Assembly: GCA_013153755.1 (NCBI GenBank)
Contig: JAADDU010000193.1
Span: forward strand, 1-5,208
DNA: 5,208 nucleotides
Source of the DNA: Campylobacterota bacterium
GTDB taxonomy: Bacteria; Campylobacterota; Campylobacteria; Campylobacterales; Sulfurimonadaceae
Direction of reading: 5' to 3'
The notes beneath the pieces were generated by a model that saw only the letters and a list, made by a program, of their open reading frames with translations, did not search any database and was not told the DNA's origin. The translations under genes were made by a program, and so were the position numbers. Positions 1 to 5,208 of this stretch are shown one piece after another (the stretch's first letter is position 1; each line of letters opens with the position of its first letter).

Positions 1-2224
1 TGCCATCTTGATCAACTAATTTTCCTTTAACACTATACAAGCTTTTTACATCAAGTTTCATAACCGATCCAGACTTATAATGAGTCACAAACTTTTGTAT
101 CGGTTCATACAAATCAACACCTAAAGGAAGATTTACTTCATCAGCTTCAAGAACTTTTACTCTGTGATTACTTAATGGTATTGCATATGTTTTATATATA
201 TAATCATCTTCTTGTTGAAATCCAATAATACCTACAGGATTATCAGCAAGTTTATCGTCATTTTCAACTATTACAAAACTTGAAGTCATAGGTTCACTTA
301 TAGTAAAATTTGTCCCTGCAAATACTAAACCTGTTTGTAACTGTAAACTTAAAGTTTTAGTATCACTCTCACCATCTTTATCATAATAATCATATGAAGT
401 ATTTAATCTAAATTTCTCATCTCTTATATAATTTCTAAACGCAAATTTATCTACATTATTGCTATCTTCATATTCAAATGTAAATGAGTCATTATAGTAA
501 CCGCCCGTTCTATAATTGATACTAACATCCTGCCTATCTTCTTTAAAATATTTACTATATTTTACATTTGAGTTATTTTCAAATCTATACTCAAATGTAA
601 TATATGCTTTGTCATTTCTAATATGTGTTTCATAGTTTTTTTCATACTCATAGCCAAACTTTATATAGCTATTATGAAATATTGTTTTTGTAATAGCAGC
701 ACTATATTTTCTAGTTTTTTCATCACCTTTTACATAGTCACTAGCACTAAAAGAAAGATTTAACCTATTTTTCATAGGGTAATATAAGTGTATACGATTA
801 CTCTTTATTTTTTTTCTATTTGATGAAGAAATTTTATAATTAGATATAGTAGTATAATCCTTTTGAGTAATTTCATTGAAAATTGATAAATTTAATTTAC
901 CTATATTTGTTCTGTACTCAACGCCATATTTTTTCCCATAAATATCCAAAAAATCATTATCACTGTAAACATTAAAAAAATCAAAAAGTCCAAATCTTGT
1001 CCCAAAAAAGATATCTAAAGCTTTTGATTTATAATCTTTCTTAGCTTGATATCCACCCCTAAAAGTTATTGAATTTGTCAAACCATAATCTATATAAAAA
1101 GAATATATTCTATCATCCCAATCATATTTGATAGTCCCCTCATCATCTTTATGGTAAGTTACACCATAACCTGCGCCATACTTTATACCTCCTTGTCTTA
1201 TAAGATCTCCGTATTGAAAGTCATTAAATGTTAAAGTTTCTATTTTTCCCGTATCTTCTATGATTTTTAAACGTACATCCGATAAGCCAGCAGGTAGATC
1301 TAAATCATGTATATTATGTGTACCTGCATTTAAATGTAATTTTCTTTTATATTGACCATTTACATATATTTCTACAGTAGATGGGTTTTCTAAAAAAAAC
1401 TCATATGAATTCATTCTTCTAAGATTTCTTCCAAAGTTATCTAAAATAGAATAATTTTTCTCTACACTAAAACCTAATGTATCTACAAAACTTTGTCTAT
1501 TATGTTTTGGCAAATATGAGTCACCTGCTATACATCTAAGCGCATATTTTTCTATATCTCTTACTACTCTTGTTTTATCTCTTACAAACTCTTTTGGAGC
1601 ATCTTCTTTGTACTGTATCCTGCTCTCCAAAACAAAATCTTTTAGATTAAAAAAAAGATCTGATGATCCATTCAATTTTTGTCTCTTAAAAGTTTTTTCA
1701 GGATTTGTATTGTTATAGTATTGATTCAAATAAATATTTATAGCACCTGAAAAAGCCTTTGGTTTTACGGCTCCTTTTGTATTTTTTTTTCGTCTATATG
1801 AAAGATGTATATTAGTAGGGGCTCTTAACTTAGGTGGTATCATAACATTCAAAATTAGAAATTTTTCATCATATTGAACTTTTATTCCATCTTTATTTAA
1901 AAATTCTATATTTACAAAACCATTTTTGTCAGTTTGATAGACAAAATCTTTTCTATATTCTTTTTTTATAAGTGAAAGAATATATTTTATATCTTCTTCT
2001 TTTATATATACTTTATTATTATTTATAGTTGCAAAAACTTCCGTATGCTGAATTCCATTTACTTTTAGAGGTAGATAGATTTTATCTTGTTTTATAACAG
2101 TAGTTTTATTCTGCTTTTTTGAAAATGCTTTTTCATAAAGCTTTTTCAAAAGAGCATCTTCACTCTCTGCTTCTAAAGCTGTAGCACCTAACAAAAGTAT
2201 GCTTAAAACGATAGAAATTTTCAT
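1..2224 (-). CDS. Fimbrial outer-membrane usher, 3' end beyond window
   Basis: Read on the minus strand from ATG 2224-2222, the frame is open for 741 codons to base 2 with no stop, so the C-terminus lies outside the window. Residues 1-19 form a signal peptide (likely cleavage after L-E-A). About 20-150 should be the N-terminal chaperone-subunit binding domain. A usher-type G-D-S motif (about 233-235) opens the barrel. The plug is about 276-328, recognisable by N-P-S-T-V-E-I-Y-V-N-G, L-P-A-G and a closing E-D-T-G, and is followed by the usher-like Y-G-D-L-I-R-Q-G-G. Alternating Tyr/Phe/Lys strands of the translocation pore fill about 340-620. The segment with S-E-P-M-T-S-S-F-V-I-V, later L-P-L-G-V and ending G-K-L-V-D-Q-D-G, matches the end of the barrel and start of the C-terminal domains. 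Usual ushers have 800-900 residues. There is one Cys (231). The gene starts 3 bp after the upstream stop. Family is confident from pattern; closest relatives by eye are CfaC/TcfC-type ushers. Confidence 0.9.
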   Translation of the reverse strand, partial: MKISIVLSILLLGATALEAESEDALLKKLYEKAFSKKQNKTTVIKQDKIYLPLKVNGIQHTEVFATINNNKVYIKEEDIKYILSLIKKEYRKDFVYQTDKNGFVNIEFLNKDGIKVQYDEKFLILNVMIPPKLRAPTNIHLSYRRKKNTKGAVKPKAFSGAINIYLNQYYNNTNPEKTFKRQKLNGSSDLFFNLKDFVLESRIQYKEDAPKEFVRDKTRVVRDIEKYALRCIAGDSYLPKHNRQSFVDTLGFSVEKNYSILDNFGRNLRRMNSYEFFLENPSTVEIYVNGQYKRKLHLNAGTHNIHDLDLPAGLSDVRLKIIEDTGKIETLTFNDFQYGDLIRQGGIKYGAGYGVTYHKDDEGTIKYDWDDRIYSFYIDYGLTNSITFRGGYQAKKDYKSKALDIFFGTRFGLFDFFNVYSDNDFLDIYGKKYGVEYRTNIGKLNLSIFNEITQKDYTTISNYKISSSNRKKIKSNRIHLYYPMKNRLNLSFSASDYVKGDEKTRKYSAAITKTIFHNSYIKFGYEYEKNYETHIRNDKAYITFEYRFENNSNVKYSKYFKEDRQDVSINYRTGGYYNDSFTFEYEDSNNVDKFAFRNYIRDEKFRLNTSYDYYDKDGESDTKTLSLQLQTGLVFAGTNFTISEPMTSSFVIVENDDKLADNPVGIIGFQQEDDYIYKTYAIPLSNHRVKVLEADEVNLPLGVDLYEPIQKFVTHYKSGSVMKLDVKSLYSVKGKLVDQDG

Positions 2225-2227
2225 AAC

Positions 2228-3148
2228 TTACTCCAAAGAAATACTTATATTTAGAGTTGCTCTATAAGTACCTGCTAGTTTGCTACCTGTTATTTCTTCT
2301 GTCTCAAATTTTAAGGTTCCTAATGATGAAGTACCATCACTCTTCCCTGTCAATGGAGTAAAAGCTGTTCCTGCTGTTATCTGTGTATCTTCAAAATAAT
2401 ACATCATACCTATTGTTTGACTGCTATCATTTTCATGTACTAAATCTGGAGTATTTTCAAAGGTTATCTTATAAGATTTTTTACTATTACTTTTTATGTA
2501 TAAATCCTTAGTTTGGATATTTTTATCAAAACTAAAAGTTCCAAAATCAACTCTATCTCCAACGAATTTTTTACCACTTGTAAAAGATGAAGTATCATTA
2601 AAACTTGCAACAGCAACTAATTCTACTTGAGCTGAAATAATAAAATCTTCAACAGAAGAATAATTAACACTTCCATCCTTTAATCCACATTTAATCTCAT
2701 CTGTAAAACTATAACTGCCTTCTGTTTGATCTCCTGCAACAGATGATACTTTTACTCTTATATAACCTACGATAGTATCTCCATCTCTATCACCACTGCC
2801 ACTAGATAATATCGTAAAATCAACACCATCACTTATAGTCGTTTCACTACCATTGGAAGATGAAATCCATATAAGGTCGGTAGATATTTCTTCATTATCA
2901 CTATTTTTTAGATTTTTAATATCCGATATATTAAGTACTACCTCTTTTGAAGAATCAGTCTTGACATAGATAGGTATATCTTTTATGACATCATTATCAC
3001 CAACTTTTAAAGAATTATCAAAAGATGAAGTTATAGACTCCATAACAATTTCACCATCAGTACTACCTGATTGAGCAGTAGAACCAACATAAAGATACTC
3101 TCCAAAAAGTAACATTGGCAACAAAAATATCAAAAATATCTTTTTCAT
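2228..3148 (-). CDS. Two-domain pilin-like subunit (tip or adaptor candidate)
   Basis: A 306-aa exported protein. The signal peptide is residues 1-16 (hydrophobic core, cleavage after L-L-F-G). Domain 1 is about 33-157, linker 158-167, domain 2 about 168-306. Domain 2 opens with D-F-I-I-S-A-Q-V-E-L-V-A-V, resembling the start of the neighbouring mature pilins, carries K-D-L-Y-I-K-S (214-220) and D-G-T-S-S-L-G-T-L (271-279), and ends in the same Gly-x-Tyr strand. Domain 1 has I-P-I-Y-V-K-T (58-64), V-G-Y-I-R-V (127-132) and a matching strand G144-S-Y146 to L156. So it looks like a tandem of two CS1-type pilin folds. Its only Cys is 154, in the domain 1 end strand. It sits between chaperone and usher, with AGGA 6 nt before the ATG and a 12-bp gap from the chaperone stop. 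CFA/I-type tip adhesins are also two-domain but follow the usher. Subunit role is well supported; tip, adaptor or terminator role is inference. Confidence 0.82.
   Translation of the reverse strand: MKKIFLIFLLPMLLFGEYLYVGSTAQSGSTDGEIVMESITSSFDNSLKVGDNDVIKDIPIYVKTDSSKEVVLNISDIKNLKNSDNEEISTDLIWISSSNGSETTISDGVDFTILSSGSGDRDGDTIVGYIRVKVSSVAGDQTEGSYSFTDEIKCGLKDGSVNYSSVEDFIISAQVELVAVASFNDTSSFTSGKKFVGDRVDFGTFSFDKNIQTKDLYIKSNSKKSYKITFENTPDLVHENDSSQTIGMMYYFEDTQITAGTAFTPLTGKSDGTSSLGTLKFETEEITGSKLAGTYRATLNISISLE
2231..2234 (-). promoter_or_regulatory. Usher ribosome binding site inside upstream gene
   Basis: GGAG, 6 nt before the usher ATG. It overlaps the last sense codon of the 306-aa gene, giving the order GGAG-TAA-GTT-ATG. 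Terminating ribosomes would finish on top of the usher start signal, so translational coupling is likely. Confidence 0.7.
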
Positions 3149-3160
3149 AACAATTCCTAT

Positions 3161-3877
3161 CTATTTTCTTTCTATTCTAACTGAATCTATTTTTCCATTA
3201 GGTAGTTTCACATATCTAAGTAAAAATTTATTAGTTTTTCCGGGTAGTATTCTTCTAAACTCTGCTTTTTTTACATCTTGTTTAGTAAGTAAATAATCTT
3301 TACCATTAACAGTTACGATAATATCATAATCTCTGATATTTAATACATCACTTTTAGTACCATTATTGGTTACATATATTTCAAGTCCTCTATGAGTCTT
3401 TTTAAAGTCACTTATTTGCAATTTTGGAAAAACTTTTCCATTGCTTACAAAAAGCAAACCCTCATAGGTAAAACGAAACTTTACAGTAGCCTTAATCCTA
3501 TCTTTTGGTACTCTCTCTATCTTATCAGAGACATCTACATCAAGCTCTTTTGCTATTACTCTATATACCTCTTCAACTTTAGGTAAAGATGACTTCACAT
3601 ATCTAACTCTTACATGCTTACTTTTACCAGCTCCCAAGACAAATTGTGATGGATACCAAACAACATCCGTTGTATCTATTCTTTTTTCTTTTTTTCCACT
3701 TGTATCTAAAAGTTTTTTTACACTAAATTCTACAGCTACAGGCTCTTTTGTAGGATTTGATACAGTAAAAAGAATATTTCTATCCCTTTTACTTACTATA
3801 TCTGCTGACATTGGATAGAGTGTAACACCATACAGCCATGAACTAACTAGTAAAAGTAAGACATATATCTTTTTCAT
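3161..3877 (-). CDS. Periplasmic fimbrial chaperone (PapD-like)
   Basis: A 238-aa protein of normal chaperone length. Residues 1-17 are the signal peptide (cleavage after W-L-Y-G). The first Ig-like domain is about 18-118: L-Y-P at 20-22, the strand I-L-F-T-V-S-N-P (35-42), Y-P-S-Q-F-V-L-G-A-G (75-84) and V-R-V-R-Y (89-93), then E-E-V-Y-R-V (102-107). This corresponds to the chaperone pattern of a core strand with V-x-N-P, a P-x-x-F-x-L-x-x-G turn, an R-x-R strand and E-x-x-Y-R-V. The second domain is about 125-238, with L-E-I-Y-V-T-N-N-G-T (165-174) and L-P-G-K (211-214). There is no cysteine. The family caps each pilin's C-terminal strand and delivers it to the usher. It starts 8 bp after the pilin stop and is followed by the two-domain subunit. 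Identification rests on pattern and context, both strong; the exact clade is less certain. Confidence 0.9.
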   Translation of the reverse strand: MKKIYVLLLLVSSWLYGVTLYPMSADIVSKRDRNILFTVSNPTKEPVAVEFSVKKLLDTSGKKEKRIDTTDVVWYPSQFVLGAGKSKHVRVRYVKSSLPKVEEVYRVIAKELDVDVSDKIERVPKDRIKATVKFRFTYEGLLFVSNGKVFPKLQISDFKKTHRGLEIYVTNNGTKSDVLNIRDYDIIVTVNGKDYLLTKQDVKKAEFRRILPGKTNKFLLRYVKLPNGKIDSVRIERK

Positions 3878-3883
3878 TTTTTT

Positions 3884-3887
3884 TCCT
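3884..3887 (-). promoter_or_regulatory. Chaperone ribosome binding site overlapping pilin stop
   Basis: AGGA lies 6 nt before the chaperone ATG, and its first two bases are the last two of the pilin TAG stop. The spacer is entirely A and runs into the ATG (eight A in a row). This supports the chosen start and suggests translation coupled to the pilin upstream. Confidence 0.65.
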
Positions 3888-4407
3888 ATCTTAGTGCTAT
3901 AGTTACAGTCAAGGTTGTACCATAAGTACCTGCTCTCTGTATATCATCTGTTTGTTTTGGAGCTATAACTAAATCACCTATAGAAGTATCTCCATCATCA
4001 ACATCATCAGTAAGATTTACCGTACTTCCTATCGTATAGGATGCACCAAGTAAAGTATAGTCTACCTCTATAGTAGCACCACCTGTTCTTACTAAATTTC
4101 CTCCATTTGCACTATCATCCAAAGTTATAGTAACCCCTGCACCATTGTTTGTTTTAACATATATAGGTTTGGTCATAGCAGCAAACTGTTCACCTGCTGA
4201 TATAGTTGGAAAATAAAATGTATCAGTAGGATTCCTAAAAACAACGATACTTGTTGTACCTGTTCCTAAACTTTCACCACTCATATCACTAAAACCAACC
4301 ACTGCCCCCGGAGTTACTGAAGCCTCTAAAACTATCTCATTATCATTTGCATTTGCAGCTATTGATAAAAGCACAACTGCCAATCCACTTAGTATAAAGC
4401 TCTTCAT
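3886..4407 (-). CDS. CS1/CFA-I-like fimbrial pilin, second copy
   Basis: A 173-aa pilin. Residues 1-20 are a signal peptide ending in A-A-N-A. The mature protein opens N-D-N-E-I-V-L-E-A-S-V-T-P-G, with the alternating pattern of a donor-strand N-terminal extension. It shares G-E-S-L-G-T-G (44-50), Y-V-K-T-N-N-G (83-89), A-S-Y-T-I-G (122-127) and the closing A-G-T-Y strand with the pilin at 4474-5004; by eye about half of mature positions match. There is no cysteine, as in class 5 pilins and unlike FimA/PapA or Csu-type subunits. The start is ATG 4407: it has AAGGA 7 nt upstream and is followed at once by a signal peptide. The frame continues to GTG 4452, but that codon lies in the loop of a hairpin. 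It may be a minor or alternative shaft subunit. Confidence 0.9.
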   Translation of the reverse strand: MKSFILSGLAVVLLSIAANANDNEIVLEASVTPGAVVGFSDMSGESLGTGTTSIVVFRNPTDTFYFPTISAGEQFAAMTKPIYVKTNNGAGVTITLDDSANGGNLVRTGGATIEVDYTLLGASYTIGSTVNLTDDVDDGDTSIGDLVIAPKQTDDIQRAGTYGTTLTVTIALR

Positions 4408-4414
4408 ACTTAAG

Positions 4415-4419
4415 TCCTT
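4415..4419 (-). promoter_or_regulatory. Ribosome binding site that sets the pilin start
   Basis: AAGGA on the minus strand, 7 nt before ATG 4407. It supports this start over the in-frame GTG at 4452, which lies in a hairpin loop and would put 15 extra residues, including acidic and polar ones, ahead of the signal peptide. Confidence 0.75.
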
Positions 4420-4435
4420 TTTTATTATTTGGAAG

Positions 4436-4465
4436 ACTAGTATGAGAGTCACCTCTCATACTAGT
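4436..4465 (-). other. Intercistronic RNA hairpin with GNRA tetraloop
   Basis: Perfect 13-bp inverted repeat (arms 4436-4448 and 4453-4465) starting 8 nt after the stop of the 176-aa pilin. In the minus-strand transcript the loop is GUGA, a GNRA tetraloop. The stem is followed by CUUCCAAAUAAU and then an A-run, not by U, so it lacks the tail of an intrinsic terminator. Hairpins at this place in fimbrial operons (for example downstream of papA) protect the major pilin mRNA from 3' decay. That role here is inferred from position and form. Confidence 0.75.
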
Positions 4466-4473
4466 TTGAAAGT

Positions 4474-5004
4474 TTATTTTAAAGCTATAGTTACAGACAA
4501 TGTAGTAGTATAATCACCCGCTTTTTGTATAGCTGTTAACTCAGCAGGTGTCATTTTTAATGTTCCTACCGAAGAAGTACCATCATTTACCGCTGTAACT
4601 AGATCAACAGCCCCTGTTGTTCCTATAGTATAACTACTTCCCATCAATTCATATGCTATTGAAATAGTATCACCATCCGCATGTGCCAAGTTACCACTAT
4701 TTGTAGCATCTGTAAGTTCCATAGTTACACCTGGCCCGTTATTTGTTTTTACATAAAGATCTTTTGTAATAGCATCAAATGTTTCACCCGGAGCTTTTGT
4801 TCCAAAATCTATACTTGCTCCTGGATCTTTAAACTTTATAACTGCAGTAGATCCTGTACCTAGGCTCTCTCCACTAACATTTTCAAATCCTACAACAGCA
4901 CCAGCCGTAACAGTTCCCTCAAGAACTATTTCATCATCAGCAGCATTTACAGCTACTGCACCTAAAAGTCCTGCCACCAAAACTGAAGAAAGTAACTTTT
5001 TCAT
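4474..5004 (-). CDS. CS1/CFA-I-like fimbrial pilin, probable major subunit
   Basis: A 176-aa pilin. The signal peptide spans about 1-21 (lysine start, hydrophobic core, A-V-N-A). The mature protein opens A-D-D-E-I-V-L-E-G-T-V-T-A-G, a donor-strand-like extension. Further marks are G-E-S-L-G-T-G (45-51), F-D-A-I-T-K-D-L-Y-V-K-T (76-87), S-S-Y-T-I-G (123-128), D-G-T-S-S-V-G-T-L (141-149) and the end strand from G163, with Y165 two residues on. There is no cysteine. Length and layout fit the CS1 pilin family (CfaB, CooA, CblA). AAGGA lies 6 nt before ATG 5004. A 144-bp upstream gap holds possible control signals and a stable hairpin follows the stop, so this is the best candidate for the abundant shaft pilin. 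That ranking is inference; the family call is firm. Confidence 0.92.
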   Translation of the reverse strand: MKKLLSSVLVAGLLGAVAVNAADDEIVLEGTVTAGAVVGFENVSGESLGTGSTAVIKFKDPGASIDFGTKAPGETFDAITKDLYVKTNNGPGVTMELTDATNSGNLAHADGDTISIAYELMGSSYTIGTTGAVDLVTAVNDGTSSVGTLKMTPAELTAIQKAGDYTTTLSVTIALK

Positions 5005-5028
5005 CTTTCATCCTTTATATTTTATATT

Positions 5029-5046
5029 GACAAAGTTGTCTTTGTC
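5029..5046. repeat. Short inverted repeat upstream of pilin
   Basis: GACAAAG (5029-5035) and CTTTGTC (5040-5046) form a 7-bp inverted repeat with a 4-nt centre, 25-42 bp upstream of the pilin ATG. It could be an operator or a small 5' leader stem-loop. No protein partner can be named. Confidence 0.45.
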
Positions 5047-5054
5047 TTGTTAAA

Positions 5055-5060
5055 ATCATA
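5055..5060 (-). promoter_or_regulatory. Possible -10 element for the pilin
   Basis: TATGAT on the minus strand, 50 bp before the pilin ATG. No convincing -35 is found at the right distance, only TTTTAT. In such AT-rich DNA this is weak evidence, and the pilin may instead be read through from the gene upstream. Confidence 0.22.
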
Positions 5061-5084
5061 TAGGATATGTACTTTTTATAAAAT

Positions 5085-5108
5085 ATAATAATAATAATAA
5101 TAATAATA
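5085..5108. repeat. (ATA)8 triplet microsatellite upstream of pilin
   Basis: Eight perfect copies of ATA (TAT on the minus strand), 81-104 bp before the pilin start. It is the only multi-copy triplet tract noticed in the window. It lies where copy-number change would alter the spacing of upstream control sites. Confidence 0.85.
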
Positions 5109-5127
5109 GTTAAGTTTAATTTAAGTT

Positions 5128-5158
5128 TTTAAGATAGAGTTAAGATCTCTATCTTAAA
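5128..5158 (-). other. Hairpin spanning the stop of the upstream pilin-like gene
   Basis: Perfect 12-bp inverted repeat (arms 5128-5139 and 5147-5158) with a 7-nt loop; the TAG stop at 5151-5149 lies in it. The minus-strand transcript continues with AACUUAAAUUAAAC, so there is no U-tract and intrinsic termination is doubtful. It resembles the hairpin at 4436-4465 in its position after a pilin gene. Confidence 0.6.
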
Positions 5159-5208
5159 GATATTGAAGCTATTAGAGTAGTTTTATATACTCCTGAAGGA
5201 AGTTTTAT
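5149..5208 (-). CDS. Pilin-like gene, C-terminal fragment only
   Basis: The last 19 codons before TAG 5151-5149 encode a strand ending S-G-V-Y-K-T-T-L-I-A-S-I-S-L-R. This has the same register as the other subunits: Gly 14th and Tyr 12th from the end, with hydrophobics alternating. The I-S-L ending is closest to the two-domain protein's I-S-L-E. The 5' part lies beyond base 5208, so it cannot be told whether it has one or two domains. It adds a further fimbrial subunit upstream, probably in the same operon. Confidence 0.75.
   Translation of the reverse strand: MKLPSGVYKTTLIASISLR

Noticed and set aside
3392..3586. Plus-strand open frame of 64 codons
   Set aside because: It lies wholly inside the chaperone gene on the other strand and has no recognisable domain or ribosome site. 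Its Tyr/Ile/Phe-rich make-up is what reversed AT-rich coding DNA gives.
4408..4452. In-frame extension of the second pilin to GTG 4452
   Set aside because: The GTG is in the hairpin loop and has no ribosome site. The extra 15 residues would precede a complete signal peptide that starts at ATG 4407 with a good AAGGA.
4436..4465. Intrinsic transcription terminator
   Set aside because: The stem is strong, but neither strand has a proper U-tract after it, and the next gene is 28 bp downstream with its own ribosome site.
4681..4863. Plus-strand open frame of 60 codons
   Set aside because: It lies within the 176-aa pilin gene. The Cys/Ser-rich, low-complexity product is a shadow of the pilin's repetitive codons.
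3886..5004. Csu-type (spore coat protein U) pilins
   Set aside because: Those subunits carry conserved cysteines. Both pilins here have none and open with a CFA/I-like donor-strand segment.
5009..5011. Alternative pilin start ATG 7 nt upstream
   Set aside because: It overlaps the AAGGATG ribosome site and is out of frame with the signal peptide.
5005..5148. Invertible promoter element of the fimS type
   Set aside because: No pair of matching inverted repeats flanks the gap, and no recombinase gene is visible in the window.

Overview
The window is one block of a chaperone-usher fimbrial operon. Every gene lies on the minus strand, so transcription runs from high to low coordinates. The secreted parts resemble the alpha-clade (CFA/I, CS1, class 5) type: pilins without disulfides that begin with an E-I-V-L-E donor-strand-like segment, a PapD-like periplasmic chaperone and a large outer-membrane usher. 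DNA is AT-rich, with AAA/ATA/TTA/AGA codons, lysine-rich signal peptides and short intergenic gaps. This fits a low-GC Gram-negative bacterium. Campylobacterota (Sulfurimonas or Arcobacter relatives) is a plausible guess, but nothing here proves the host.

Layout in transcription order: (1) the last 19 codons of a pilin-like gene (5208-5149); (2) a 144-bp gap with a 12-bp hairpin, an eight-copy triplet repeat and a short inverted repeat; (3) a 176-aa pilin (5004-4474); (4) a 66-bp gap with a perfect 13-bp hairpin; (5) a 173-aa paralogous pilin (4407-3886); (6) a 238-aa chaperone (3877-3161); (7) a 306-aa protein made of two pilin-like domains (3148-2228); (8) an usher, open for 741 codons from 2224 and leaving the window at base 1. 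Genes 5 to 8 are separated by only 3 to 12 bp.

Expected working: subunits cross the inner membrane by signal peptides, the chaperone captures each by its C-terminal beta strand, and the usher assembles them by donor-strand exchange. The two single-domain pilins are shaft candidates; the two-domain protein is a tip or adaptor candidate. Compared with CFA/I (chaperone, pilin, usher, tip adhesin), this operon has at least three pilin-type genes ahead of the chaperone and a double-domain subunit between chaperone and usher. The two large gaps carry hairpins without U-tracts, which suggests unequal expression of subunits from one transcript.
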